From Frigoribacterium sp. PhB116 (GTDB lineage Bacteria > Actinomycetota > Actinomycetes > Actinomycetales > Microbacteriaceae): DNA of 64,000 nucleotides. The DNA lies in the NCBI RefSeq assembly GCF_004364285.1, contig NZ_SOBE01000005.1, positions 124,001 to 188,000 on the forward strand, in the 5' to 3' direction. This document shows positions 43,689 through 53,636 of this stretch, one piece after another. The position numbers were made by a program, and so were the translations under genes. A model generated the notes under the pieces. It saw nothing but the letters and a program-made list of their open reading frames with translations. It was not told the origin of the DNA and did no database searches. How positions within the stretch are numbered: the first letter of the stretch is position 1; each line of letters opens with the position of its first letter.

Positions 43689-44564
43689 TCAGCTCACCGC
43701 GTCCGTCAGCGCGTCGAACTCGGCGTCGGTGAGCTCGATGGTCGCGCCGGCGAGGTTGTCCTCGAGGTGGGCGATGCTCGACGTGCCGGGGATCGGCAGC
43801 ATCGCGGGCGAGCGCTTGAGGAGCCAGGCGAGGGCCAGCTGCGCCGGGGTGGCCTCGTGCTGCTCGGCGAGCTTCGTGAGCGGGCTGTCCGAACCGGTGA
43901 GGCCGCCGGTGGCGAGCGGGAACCAGGGGATGAAGGCCAGGCCGTTCTCGGTCGCCCAGTCGAGCAGCGGCTCGGCGGAGCGGTCGGTCAGGTTGAAGAG
44001 GTTCTGCACGGAGACGATCGGGGCGACCGCCTGTGCCGCCTTCACCTCGTCGATGCTGACCTCGCTGAGGCCGATGTGGCGGATCTTGCCCTCGTCGCGC
44101 AGTGCGCCCAGCTCGCCGATCTGGTCCTCGAGGGGGACGTTCGGGTCGATGCGGTGCAGCTGGAGGAGGTCGATGCGCTCCACGTGGAGGTGGCGGAGGT
44201 TCATCTCGACCTGCTGACGGAGGTAGGCCGGGACGCCGAGGGGAGTCCACTGGTCGGGGCCCTGGCGGGTGTTGCCGACCTTGGTGGCGATGACGATGTC
44301 GTCGGCGTAGGGGTGGAGGGCCTCGCGGAGGAGGCCGTCGGTGACGGCAGGACCGTAGGCGTCGGCGCTGTCGAAGAACGTCACGCCGAGCTCGACGGCG
44401 CGGCGGATGACGCGGACGGCTTCGTCGCGGTCGCTCGGCTCGCCCCAGACCCCGGGGCCGGTGAGCTGCATGGTGCCGTAGCCGAGGCGGGTGGTGGGCA
44501 GGTCCCCACCGATGCTGAAGGTGCCGGAGGCGGTGGCGGGACGGTTCGTGGTGGTGTCGGTCAT
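43689..44564 (-). CDS. aldo/keto reductase
   Basis: The 291-residue NADPH-dependent oxidoreductase has the TIM-barrel landmarks: RLGYGTMQLTGPGVWG, FFDSADAYG (Asp/Tyr catalytic pair), ATKVG (Lys), LLQLHRIDP (His) and LPIPGTSSIAHLEDNL (cofactor loop). It belongs to the AKR family that acts on small aldehydes and ketones. The gene has a dedicated terminator. The substrate is unknown. Confidence 0.93.
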   Translation of the reverse strand: MTDTTTNRPATASGTFSIGGDLPTTRLGYGTMQLTGPGVWGEPSDRDEAVRVIRRAVELGVTFFDSADAYGPAVTDGLLREALHPYADDIVIATKVGNTRQGPDQWTPLGVPAYLRQQVEMNLRHLHVERIDLLQLHRIDPNVPLEDQIGELGALRDEGKIRHIGLSEVSIDEVKAAQAVAPIVSVQNLFNLTDRSAEPLLDWATENGLAFIPWFPLATGGLTGSDSPLTKLAEQHEATPAQLALAWLLKRSPAMLPIPGTSSIAHLEDNLAGATIELTDAEFDALTDAVS

Positions 44565-44611
44565 GGACGCAGTCTGCTCCTCGACGTTCTTCCCGGGATC
44601 AGACGGGGAAG

Positions 44612-44854
44612 CTACGCCGAGCCAGTGAACAGGTCGGTGAAGGTCGCAAGCAGGACGACGACCGACCCAGCGACGAAGAAGAGGCCGACCACGAGCAGCA
44701 TGCCCGGCTGGCTCTCCGAGCCGAGGTGGAGGCCGAGCCGCTTGCGTTCACGCTGCATCTGCCGCGCCACCGGGTGACGGAACAGCACGAGGCCGAGTCC
44801 CACCACCATGAAGAGGACGGCGCCCACCGCGGCCGCTGTCGCCTCCACCGTCAC
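44612..44854 (-). CDS. small two-helix membrane protein
   Basis: The 80-residue protein has two helices (ATAAAVGAVLFMVVGLGLVL and PGMLLVVGLFFVAGSVVVLL) around a basic loop (RHPVARQMQRERKRLG). GTG 44854 has AGGAGGG just upstream; the longer open frame to 45043 reads as Arg/Gly/Pro-rich shadow sequence. The family is not recognised. Confidence 0.6.
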   Translation of the reverse strand: MTVEATAAAVGAVLFMVVGLGLVLFRHPVARQMQRERKRLGLHLGSESQPGMLLVVGLFFVAGSVVVLLATFTDLFTGSA

Positions 44855-45046
44855 CGGTCCCTCCTCCGGACAGGAGCCGCCAGGCGCGTCCGACTGCACA
44901 GAGGGGACGAGAGGGGAGCTGTCCAGATCACCCGTCCATCCAACGCCACTGTGCCGAGTCGGCGCCCCGGCGCCCGCCGCCCCGCCGAGCGGCCGGGCCC
45001 TCGGCGACGCCCGGCACGGCCCCGCACCCTCACCGGCCCGCACCGC

Positions 45047-45904
45047 TCACCGGTACGAGTAGAAGCCCTCGCCCGACTCGACCCCGAGCTTGCCCTGGTC
45101 GAGGTAGTTGGTCTTGAGGTGGTCCGCCCAGAGCTGGGCCCCCTCCTCGTCGCTGGCCGCCGAGATCGCGTAGGCGGTCCGCAGGCCGACGACGTCGAAG
45201 ATCTGGAACGGCCCCATCGGGGCACCCGTGCCGATGCGCCAGGTGGCGTCGATCGTCTCCGGGTCCGCGACGCCGCGCAGGACGAGCTCGGACGCGGCGC
45301 CGAGGAACGGCACGAGCAGCGAGTTGAGCACGTAGCCGGGCTGCTCCTTGTGGAGGGGGATCGGCACCATCCCGATCTCGCCCGCGAAGGCCACGACCTG
45401 GTCGAAGACGGCAGGGTCGGTCCGCGGGCTGCCCATGATCTCGGCCGTGTTCTGCCGCCAGATGTGGTTGGCGAAGTGCAACGCGAGGAACTTCTCGGGG
45501 CGGCCCGTCGCGTCGGCCAGCTGGCTCGGCAGCAGGGTCGACGAGTTCGTCGCGAAGATCGTGCGCTCGGGCGCCGCGGCGGCGAGCCGCGCGTAGACGC
45601 CCTGCTTGAGCTCGAGCGCCTCCGGCACGGCCTCGACCACGAGGTCGGCGTCGGCGACCGCCTCGGCGAGGTCGGTGGTGAAGGCGATCCCGGCCACCGC
45701 CTCCTCGGCTGCCTGCCGGTGCTCGTCGCCGAGGTCGCCGACGTACTGCTCGACGATCGACCGGAGACGCGCCTGGGCGGCCGTGACGGCGTCGTCGTCG
45801 ACGTCCCAGGCGCGGACCGCGACGCCGTGGCTCGCGATCTGGAAGGCGATCTGGGCGCCGAGGACGCCGGCGCCGACGACGGTGACGTGGCTGAAGGTGG
45901 TCAT
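45047..45904 (-). CDS. 3-hydroxyacyl/3-hydroxybutyryl-CoA dehydrogenase
   Basis: The 285-residue NAD-dependent enzyme has the Rossmann motif VTVVGAGVLGAQIAFQIA, the catalytic His-containing region LHFANHIWRQNTAEIM with upstream ATNSSTLLPSQLA, and the C-terminal helical domain (NSLLVPFLGAASELVLRGVA). It oxidises 3-hydroxyacyl-CoA in fatty-acid or butyrate-type metabolism. ATG 45904 is chosen as the Rossmann fold follows directly. It precedes a TetR gene in the same direction. Confidence 0.88.
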   Translation of the reverse strand: MTTFSHVTVVGAGVLGAQIAFQIASHGVAVRAWDVDDDAVTAAQARLRSIVEQYVGDLGDEHRQAAEEAVAGIAFTTDLAEAVADADLVVEAVPEALELKQGVYARLAAAAPERTIFATNSSTLLPSQLADATGRPEKFLALHFANHIWRQNTAEIMGSPRTDPAVFDQVVAFAGEIGMVPIPLHKEQPGYVLNSLLVPFLGAASELVLRGVADPETIDATWRIGTGAPMGPFQIFDVVGLRTAYAISAASDEEGAQLWADHLKTNYLDQGKLGVESGEGFYSYR

Positions 45905-46007
45905 GGGGTTCCTGTCTCTCGAGGGGGCGCGCGTCGTGGCGCCCTGCCTCATCGAGGTGTACTCCTCCGCGACCGGACGGGAGCTGTCGGTAGACAGCCG
46001 CCGACGA

Positions 46008-46652
46008 TCAGCTGTCGAGGTCCCAGATCTGCTCGACGTAGTCCTGCGACCAGCCGGCGCGGAGGCGCGTCACGGCCCGGTCGTACGAGGCCGGCAGGTC
46101 CATCTCGGGCCGCACCATCGACTGCATCTGGAGCCCCTCGTAGAGGGCGATGAGCTGCTCGGCCCCGCGGACCGGGTCCATCGTCTCCGGCTCGCGCCCG
46201 ACCTCGACGTCGACGGTGAGGCCGCCGAGGATCAGGGCGTGGAACTTGCGCCACTCGTGCTGCAGGGTCGGCGCCATGGGGTGCCCCGGCGTCGCGGCGA
46301 CGTTCAGGAGCGAGGTGAGGAGGCGCATCAGCGACGGGTCGTGGACGTTGCGCTCCACGATCCCGCGGAGGAACCGCACGGTGCCGTGCGCGTGCATGAG
46401 GGGGATGACCGGCCGCATGCGCTCGGCGTTCCACCGGTCGACGGCGGCCATGACGAGGCCGTTCCAGCTCGGGAAGAGCCCGCGCACCGTCTCGACGGGC
46501 ACGTCGGCCAGCTCGGAGACCACGTCGACGTCGGTCTCGTGGAACGCCCGGCTGCGGAACGCGACGATCACCGCCTCGACGACGCGGACCCGCAGCTCGG
46601 TGTCCTCGTCGAGGGGGGAGGCAGGGCGGGGGAGCGAGGGCACGTCGGTCAC
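46008..46652 (-). CDS. TetR-family transcriptional regulator
   Basis: The 214-residue protein has an N-terminal HTH: RVRVVEAVIVAFRSRAFHET, DVDVVSELADVPVETVRGLF and PSWNGLVMAAVDRW, with a helical ligand domain behind. It lies between the dehydrogenase downstream and a divergent epoxide hydrolase. A dyad at 46657-46672 abuts its start, so autoregulation and control of the hydrolase are likely. Confidence 0.88.
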   Translation of the reverse strand: MTDVPSLPRPASPLDEDTELRVRVVEAVIVAFRSRAFHETDVDVVSELADVPVETVRGLFPSWNGLVMAAVDRWNAERMRPVIPLMHAHGTVRFLRGIVERNVHDPSLMRLLTSLLNVAATPGHPMAPTLQHEWRKFHALILGGLTVDVEVGREPETMDPVRGAEQLIALYEGLQMQSMVRPEMDLPASYDRAVTRLRAGWSQDYVEQIWDLDS

Positions 46653-46656
46653 TGAT

Positions 46657-46672
46657 CCACCTCACCAGGTGG
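46657..46672. promoter_or_regulatory. TetR operator candidate
   Basis: CCACCT-CACC-AGGTGG has perfect 6-bp arms and lies 4 bp upstream of the TetR start in the divergent promoter region. Confidence 0.6.
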
Positions 46673-46743
46673 TGGCGTCCGCGGCCAGACCCCGTTCTGG
46701 TGGCGCGGAGCGCGGTGTCGGCCCGTGGTCGTAGGGTGCGGCC

Positions 46744-47865
46744 GTGCAGACGAACGCGCAGAGCGCAGCCCCGGAACGCGTCCCCGAGGAGGCGGTGGCC
46801 GACCTCCGGGAACGCCTCGCCCGCCGACGACGCGTCGATCTGCCCGCGGGGCTCGAGCCGCGGCACGGCGTGGACGCCGCGTGGCTCGAGCGGCTGCTCG
46901 CGCGCTGGGCCGACGGATACGACTGGCGGGTGCACGAGCAGCGGGTCCTCGACCTGCCGTGGGAGGTGGTCGACGGCCCGACGCCGCTCCGCGTCGTGCA
47001 CCGCCGCGGTGCGCCCGACGCCCCGGTGGTCGTGCTGCTGCACGGCTGGCCCGACTCGGTGCTGCGCTTCGAGAAGGTCCTGCCGCTGCTCGGCGACGCG
47101 ACGGTCGTGGTGCCGGCCCTGCCCGGGTACCCGTTCAGCGCCTCCTCGGCTGCCGGGGGCATGTCGGGCGTCGACATGGCCGACGTGGTCGCGGCCGCGA
47201 TGCAGCAGCTGGGGCACGACCGGTACGTGGTCAGCGGCGGCGACATCGGGGCCGGCGTCGCCGAGGCGCTGCTGCGCCGGCACGGCTACGCGGTCTCGGC
47301 CGTGCACCTGACCGACGTGCCGCAGGGGCACCTCGCCGCCGAGCTGCCCGACGACCTCACCGACGAGGAGCGCGCCTACGCCGACCGCCGCGAGCAGTGG
47401 CAGGCGACCGAGGGCGGCTACGCCCACGAGCACGCGACCAAGCCGGGCACGCTCGCCGTCGCTCTCGGAGACTCCCCGGCGGGGTTGCTCGCGTGGATCG
47501 GCGAGAAGCTCTGGTCGTGGAGCGACCGCTCGGTCGAGGGCGGCATGGAGGCGGTCTTCAGCGACGACGACGTGCTCACGTGGGTCTCTGCCTACTGGTT
47601 CACGGGCACGATCGGCACGTCGTTCGGCGCCTACGCGCTGCGCGAGCCCTCCACCAACGAGCGGGTCGAGGCGCCGGTGCCGGCCGTGCTGTCGATCTTC
47701 CCCGGCGACCTGGCGAACGCCCCGCGGTCGTTCGCCGAGCGGCTCTTCGACGTGCGCGCGTTCCACGAGCACTCGGCGGGCGGGCACTTCGCCGCGTGGG
47801 AGCGGCCGGAGCAGTTCGCCGCCGACCTGCGCGAGGCGATCGCGCTCGGCTCGGCGGGGGCCTAG
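46744..47865 (+). CDS. epoxide hydrolase-family alpha/beta hydrolase
   Basis: The 373-residue enzyme has an N-terminal EHN-type lid segment (LRERLARRRRVDLPAGLEPR) and an alpha/beta hydrolase core with HGWPDSVLRF (oxyanion HGxP), SGGDIGAGVAEAL (nucleophile Asp in G-G-D-I-G) and SAGGHFAAWERP (catalytic His). This D-H arrangement fits epoxide hydrolases. It starts at GTG 46744 and is divergent from TetR. The substrate is unknown. Confidence 0.9.
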   Translation: MQTNAQSAAPERVPEEAVADLRERLARRRRVDLPAGLEPRHGVDAAWLERLLARWADGYDWRVHEQRVLDLPWEVVDGPTPLRVVHRRGAPDAPVVVLLHGWPDSVLRFEKVLPLLGDATVVVPALPGYPFSASSAAGGMSGVDMADVVAAAMQQLGHDRYVVSGGDIGAGVAEALLRRHGYAVSAVHLTDVPQGHLAAELPDDLTDEERAYADRREQWQATEGGYAHEHATKPGTLAVALGDSPAGLLAWIGEKLWSWSDRSVEGGMEAVFSDDDVLTWVSAYWFTGTIGTSFGAYALREPSTNERVEAPVPAVLSIFPGDLANAPRSFAERLFDVRAFHEHSAGGHFAAWERPEQFAADLREAIALGSAGA

Positions 47866-47898
47866 CCCGAGCCGGCCGTTGCCTGTCGCCGAGACGCG

Positions 47899-48384
47899 TC
47901 AGGCGGCCGCGACCGCGGTGGCCGCGAGGCCGAGGACGGCGCAGACGCCCGTCAGCGTGCGGACGCTGTTCCAGCGGGTCCACGGCGGCTCGAACGCACG
48001 GCGCGCGGCGCTCGCCGAGGTCGGTCCGGACACGTCAGCCCGAGCGAGCGCCTCGTTCAGCGGCACGTTGCGCGCGACCGTGACGACGAAGGTGGCGACC
48101 GAGGCGGCCGCCGCCCCGACGGCCCACGCGCTCGCCGAGCTGCCGTCCACGACGTGCAGCACCGCGAGCAGCACCGCGGTGGCGGGTGCCGCGACGAACA
48201 CGACGAGGAACGCCGGGCGCAGGATCGCCGCGTTGATCGCGCGGAACGCCCCGGTGAAGGCGACGTCGTCGACCCGGCGCAGCCCCGGCGACACCGCGAC
48301 CACGAAGGCGAAGAAGAGGCCCGCCACGAGACCGTTCGTGAGCAGCGCGACGACGGCGACGAGGTCAGGCACGAGTCCGCTCAT
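47899..48384 (-). CDS. DUF1772-like membrane protein
   Basis: The 161-residue protein has four helices: LVAVVALLTNGLVAGLFFAF, AFLVVFVAAPATAVLLAVL, AASVATFVVTVARNVPLNEA and the C-terminal VRTLTGVCAVLGLAATAV. The VPLNxA and WxxWNxVRT patterns are typical of the DUF1772 (anthrone-oxygenase-like) family. No physiological role is known. Its upstream region holds the nested-hairpin repeat. Confidence 0.8.
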   Translation of the reverse strand: MSGLVPDLVAVVALLTNGLVAGLFFAFVVAVSPGLRRVDDVAFTGAFRAINAAILRPAFLVVFVAAPATAVLLAVLHVVDGSSASAWAVGAAAASVATFVVTVARNVPLNEALARADVSGPTSASAARRAFEPPWTRWNSVRTLTGVCAVLGLAATAVAAA

Positions 48385-48421
48385 GGCCGGAGGCTAGCGA
48401 GCCGACGTGAACAGCCGTCGA

Positions 48422-48512
48422 CGGCGGGTCTCGTACGCCGAGGGCGGGCCTCGTACGCCGAGGGCGGGTCCGCGGCGACCCGCCCTCGAGCGGGAAGACC
48501 CGCCCTCGGCAG
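48422..48512. repeat. nested-hairpin dispersed repeat, copy 1
   Basis: A 20-bp unit (GGCGGGTCTCGTACGCCGAG) is repeated in tandem and leads into GCCGAGGGCGGGTC-CGCGGC-GACCCGCCCTCGAG. This is an inner hairpin, followed by GAAGACCCGCCCTCGGC, which can pair with the outer left arm. The last about 55 bases match copy 2 at 56957-57030 almost exactly. Confidence 0.85.
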
Positions 48513-48570
48513 CACAGGTGGATCCGAATAACCGACGCGTCAGGCGCGCCTGCTAGGGTCCCGACCGACA

Positions 48571-48671
48571 GCGCCTAGGGTTCCGGGATCTCGCGATCCG
48601 ACTGGTCCGAGCGGCGCCACGGCCGGGCGCCACCGCCCCGCCGTCATCTGAACGGACAAAAGCCTGGAGGA
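48571..48671 (+). promoter_or_regulatory. ykkC-family riboswitch (guanidine-I likely)
   Basis: The conserved ykkC blocks occur in order: CTAGGGTTCCG (48576-48586), ACTGGTCCGAG (48601-48611), a hairpin region with GCCACGGCC, then ACGGACAAAAGCCTGGAGGA ending at 48671. These are the near-universal segments of the ykkC aptamer. The subtype (guanidine, ppGpp or PRPP) is judged from the transporter behind it; guanidine-I is the most likely. Downstream a perfect hairpin CCGACGC-GCCCT-GCGTCGG (48677-48695) and AGGATC/GATCCT pairing near the start codon provide an expression platform. Confidence 0.88.
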
Positions 48672-48713
48672 TCCTGCCGACGCGCCCTGCGTCGGGTCGA
48701 AGGGTCCGATCCT

Positions 48714-49685
48714 ATGTCCGGCACAGCTCTCCTCCTCGTGCTCGCCGCGGCCGTCTGCCACGCCTCGTGGAACGTCGTCGCCCACGGGGTCAGCCGCATC
48801 GGCACGCCGTTCCTCTGGTGGGGCGCCGTCGCCAGCGCCGTGCTCTGGCTGCCCGTCGTCCCGTTCACGGGCGGGCTCGGGGGCAGCGTCGGGGGCCTCG
48901 CCCTCGGCGCGGGAGTCTCGGCGGTGCTGCACGTCGTCTACATGGTCGTGCTGCAGCGCGGCTACGCCGCCGGGTCGCTCTCCACGGTCTACGCGACCGC
49001 CCGCGGTACCGGCCCGGCCGTCAGCGCCGTGCTCGCCGTCCTCCTGCTCGGCGAGCGGCTGTCGGCGCTCGCCGCGATCGGCATCGCGGTCGTCGTCGCC
49101 GGCGTCGTCGCGACGGGCCTGGTCGACCGTCGCCCCCGGCAGGCACCCGCGCCGGTCGACGGTGCTGCCGCGATCGCTGACGACACCGCCCTTGCAGCGT
49201 CGATCGGCGGGTCCGCCGAGGCACCCGCGCCGAGCGCGGACGCGGCACCCCGCAGGAGGCGGTGGCTCGACCCCGGCATCGCCTGGGGCCTCCTGACCGG
49301 CCTGGCCATCGCCTCCTACACGATCTGGGACGCCCACGCCCTGCGCACCTGGGAGCTCTCGCCGGTGTCGTTCATGGTCGGGGTGACGGCCGTCGAGGTC
49401 CTGTTCTACACGGCGACGCTCGGCCGTCGACGCCGCGAGCTGCTCGACGTCGTCAGGGCGCACTGGCCGCGCGTGCTCGCCTTCGGGGTGCTGTCGCCGA
49501 TGTCGTACATCCTCGTGCTCGTCGCGATCCAGACGACGCCGGTCGCGCTCGTCGCCCCCGCCCGCGAGACGAGCGTCGTGATGGTCGCGGTGTTCGGGGC
49601 CCTGGTGCTGCGCGAGGGGTCCGTGGCGAAGCGGCTCACGGCGTCGGTCGTCGTGCTGGGCGGCATCGCGCTGCTCGCCCTCTGA
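48714..49685 (+). CDS. EamA-family (DMT superfamily) transporter
   Basis: The 323-residue protein has ten helices arranged as two EamA repeats with a hydrophilic linker (residues about 140-180) between them: LLVLAAAVCHASWNVVAHGV opens repeat 1 and GIAWGLLTGLAIASYTIWDA repeat 2. EamA proteins export amino acids or metabolites. The ykkC riboswitch in its leader suggests it exports guanidine or a related cation, although known guanidine exporters are the smaller SMR proteins. Confidence 0.92.
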   Translation: MSGTALLLVLAAAVCHASWNVVAHGVSRIGTPFLWWGAVASAVLWLPVVPFTGGLGGSVGGLALGAGVSAVLHVVYMVVLQRGYAAGSLSTVYATARGTGPAVSAVLAVLLLGERLSALAAIGIAVVVAGVVATGLVDRRPRQAPAPVDGAAAIADDTALAASIGGSAEAPAPSADAAPRRRRWLDPGIAWGLLTGLAIASYTIWDAHALRTWELSPVSFMVGVTAVEVLFYTATLGRRRRELLDVVRAHWPRVLAFGVLSPMSYILVLVAIQTTPVALVAPARETSVVMVAVFGALVLREGSVAKRLTASVVVLGGIALLAL

Positions 49686-49820
49686 GCGGCGCCGCATCGC
49701 ATCGCGGCGATCCAGGTGACGCGTCGGGGGCATCGTGCCCCGCCCGACGCCTCCGGAGCGTCATCTCGACGATCCGTCCGCGCGCAGCGGGCACCTGCGC
49801 GCCAGGTTCGGCATACAAGA

Positions 49821-49838
49821 GGTGAACTCTGCCTGAAC
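49821..49838. promoter_or_regulatory. PHO box-like direct repeat upstream of phnD
   Basis: GGTGAAC-TCTG-CCTGAAC gives two 7-bp units 11 bp apart; on the other strand this is GTTCAGG-CAGA-GTTCACC. The 11-bp spacing and GTTCACC core match PhoP boxes of actinomycetes. It lies 78 bp before phnD. A further dyad ATAGG-TT-CCTAT (49849-49860) lies between it and the gene and may be a site for the GntR regulator. Confidence 0.6.
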
Positions 49839-49915
49839 TAGCCCCGAGATAGGTTCCTATGTCGGCCGACCGCGTGTCAGCATCGTGACGTCCAGCTCCC
49901 CTCCGAAAGGCCGTC

Positions 49916-50848
49916 ATGACCCTCCGCCGCTCCCGCGCCGCGATCGCCCTCGCCGGCACCGCGCTGCTCGCCACCGCCCTCGCCGGCTGCTCGACCGCCG
50001 CCTCCTCCGCGGAGGGCACCGGGTCGCCCGACGACGCCGCCGGCTACGCGGTCGACTCGAGCACCCTCGTCTTCGGCGTCGTTCCCGACTCGGTCGACAC
50101 CGAGACCAACTACCAGCCGCTGATGGACTACATCGCGCAGGAGACCGGCAAGACCGTCGAGTACCACGAGTCGACCGACTACGCTGCGCTGATCGAGGCG
50201 AGCATCGCCGGCCAGATCGACGTCGCGTCGTTCTCGGGCTTCACCTACGTGACCGCCACGAACAACGGCGCCGAGCTGACCCCGATCTCGTCGATCACCA
50301 CGGCCGAGGGCCAGGAGCCCGGCTACTACTCGCAGGCCATCGTGCCGAAGGGCAGCGACATCACGTCGATCGACGACATGGCAGGCAAGAAGATCTGCTT
50401 CGTCGACCCGTCGTCGACCTCGGGCTACCTGTTCCCGAGCTACGCGCTGCTCGAGGCGGGCATCGACCCGGAGAAGGACATCACCCCCGTCTTCGCGGGC
50501 AAGCACGACGTCAGCGTGCAGAAGGTCGGCGAGGGCACCGAGTGCGACGCCGGCTTCGCGGAGGACAGCGAGGTCGAGAAGAGCGACGCCGTCGAGGTCA
50601 TCGACGAGCAGATGGTGCCCGGCGCCCCGATCGTCGAGTCGGACACCCTGCCCGACGACGTCAAGCAGCAGCTGAAGGACATCCTCTCGGACGTCACCGC
50701 CGACGACATGGTCGCCGCGGGCATCGAGAGCGCCGACAGCGAGGGCTTCCGTGCCGTGTTCTTCCAGACCACGCCGGTCGACGACGCGTACTACGACCAG
50801 ATCCGCGACATCTGCGAGGCGACGAACGCCACGCAGTGCCAGGCCTGA
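49916..50848 (+). CDS. phnD: phosphonate ABC transporter substrate-binding lipoprotein PhnD
   Basis: The 310-residue lipoprotein (lipobox LATALAGC) is a PhnD/PtxB-type binding protein. It shows FGVVPDSVDTETNYQPLMDY, YAALIEASIAGQIDVASFSG, GKKICFVDPSSTSGYLFPSY (the S-T-S-G ligand loop) and FFQTTPVDDAYYDQIR. It captures phosphonate or phosphate-like oxyanions outside the cell and feeds PhnC/PhnE. It is the first gene of the operon. Confidence 0.93.
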   Translation: MTLRRSRAAIALAGTALLATALAGCSTAASSAEGTGSPDDAAGYAVDSSTLVFGVVPDSVDTETNYQPLMDYIAQETGKTVEYHESTDYAALIEASIAGQIDVASFSGFTYVTATNNGAELTPISSITTAEGQEPGYYSQAIVPKGSDITSIDDMAGKKICFVDPSSTSGYLFPSYALLEAGIDPEKDITPVFAGKHDVSVQKVGEGTECDAGFAEDSEVEKSDAVEVIDEQMVPGAPIVESDTLPDDVKQQLKDILSDVTADDMVAAGIESADSEGFRAVFFQTTPVDDAYYDQIRDICEATNATQCQA

Positions 50849-50979
50849 CGGCCTCTGCCTGAAGGAGGCGCGGTGACGGTCCCGACCGTCGCCGCGCCTC
50901 CCGCGATCCGCACTTCCCGCACCGCACCGCGCACCTCGCATGCCGCGCCGCCCGCACCGCCCAGCCCCCTGGAGACGTC

Positions 50980-51896
<917 letters not shown>

Positions 51897-51900
<4 letters not shown>

Positions 51901-53636
51901 CCGCCGTGACCGAGCGCCCGCGCACGACCGACTCGGTCCTCGCGCCCGTCGCCGCGCCTCCTCGTCGTCGGGTCTCGCCCGAGCGGGTCGCCGCCGGCCT
52001 CACGATCGTCGCCCTGCTGGGGCTGAGCGTCGTGGCGCTCCGCAGCGTCGAGATCGACCCGGCCCGCATGCTGCAGAGCTGGTCGAACGCGGAGCGCTTC
52101 TTCGGCAGGGTCGGGGCGATCGAGTTCCCGCCGCTCGGCGAGCTGCTGCAGCTCACGGCGCTGACGCTCGGCCTCGTGATCTGCGGCACGCTGCTCGCCG
52201 CCGTGCTGTCTGTCCCGGTCGCGGTGCTCGCCGCCTCGAACACCACGCCCGGGCCCGTCTGGCGTGCCGCCGCCCGCTTCGTGACGGTGCTCGCCCGCGC
52301 CGTGCCCGACGTCGTGCTCGCGATGGTGTTCGTGCTGCTCTTCTCGCTCGGCACGCTGCCGGGCATCCTGGCGATCGGCCTGCACTCGGTCGGCATGATC
52401 TCGAAGCTCTTCGCCGACGCGATCGAGCAGATCGACGAGGGGCCGCGCACCGCCGTCCGCGCCGCCGGCGGCACCCGCCTGCAGCAGTTCACCGCGGGGG
52501 TGCTGCCCCAGGTGCTGCCCTCGTGGGTGGCGACCGTGCTGCACCGCAACGACATCAACCTGCGCGGCAGCGTGATCCTCGGCTACGTCGGCGTGGTCGG
52601 CCTCGGCATGGAGATGTCGTTCGCCTTCAAGTCGCTCGACTACGGACTGGGGCTCGGCTACGCGCTCGTCATCTTCGTGCTCTGCGTCGTCATGGAGATC
52701 GTCTCCAGCTCGGTGCGCGCCGCCATGCTCGGCGTCGCGCCCACCGGTCGCGGCCTCGGGGACCGCGTCGTGCGACGCGCCACGAGGAGGCGCACGCCCG
52801 GGGCGTCCGCCGCGGTCGTCCCCGACGCCGCTGCGCCGGTCTCGGTCGACAGCATGCTGCGCCGCCCCTGGGACCGCACCCGCGTCCGGAACACGTCGTG
52901 GGGCGCGATCGCGGTGGCGGTCGTCGTCGCGAGCGTGCTCGTCTGCGACGTCGCCTGGTCCGACCTCGTCACCGTGTGGGGCGGCGTGCCCGCCGTCGCC
53001 GTCCAGTTCTGGCCGCCCTCCTTCGGCAGCTACGAGACGTCGACCATGGTCGCCGCGATGGGCGAGACGATCGCCATCGCGCTCGCCGCGACGCTGCTCA
53101 CCCTGGTCGCCTCCGTCGTGATCGGTTCGCTCGCCGCCCGCAACGTCGCGCCGAGCCGGGGGATGCGCAGCGGCATGCGCCTGCTGCTCGTCGGGATCCG
53201 AGGCGTCCCCGAGGTGATCCTCGCCATCGTGCTGATCGTCGTCACCGGCCTCGGCACGCAGGCGGGCACCCTCGCCCTCGCGCTCGGCGGCGTCGGCCTG
53301 CTCGGCAAGCTGATCGCGGACTCGTTCGAGGAGGTGTCGGCCGGCCCCGAGCGCGCGCTCGCCGCCACCGGCGCCACCCGCCTGCAGGTCTACGCCGGCG
53401 CGACCCTGCCGCAGGGCACCCGTGCGCTCGTGGGCCACACCTTCTACATGCTCGACACGAACATCCGTGCGGCGACGCTGCTCGGCATCGTCGGGGCCGG
53501 GGGAGTCGGCTACTACCTGCTCAACGCCAGCCAGGGGTCGAACTACGGCGCCGTGACCGCGATCGTGCTGATGATCCTCGTCACCGTGCTCGCCGTCGAG
53601 GGGCTCGCGATGTGGATGCGGAAGGTGCTGCGATGA
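51897..53636 (+). CDS. phnE: fused phosphonate ABC permease PhnE-PhnE
   Basis: The 579-residue protein joins two PhnE-type permease domains, where most operons have one or two separate genes. The EAA loops are GGTRLQQFTAGVLPQVLP in the first half and TGATRLQVYAGATLPQGTRA in the second. The two halves are joined by an Ala/Arg/Pro-rich linker around residues 285-320. A single chain can supply both transmembrane domains of the transporter. Both ends overlap neighbours by four bases. Confidence 0.93.

Noticed and set aside
44855-45043. Longer start for the small membrane protein at 44612
   Set aside because: The added 63 residues are Gly/Pro/Arg-rich shadow sequence and the AGGAGGG site points to GTG 44854.
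52741-52860. Frameshift separating two phnE genes
   Set aside because: The frame is continuous through the linker with normal codon bias, so this is a true fusion and not a sequencing artefact visible in the data.
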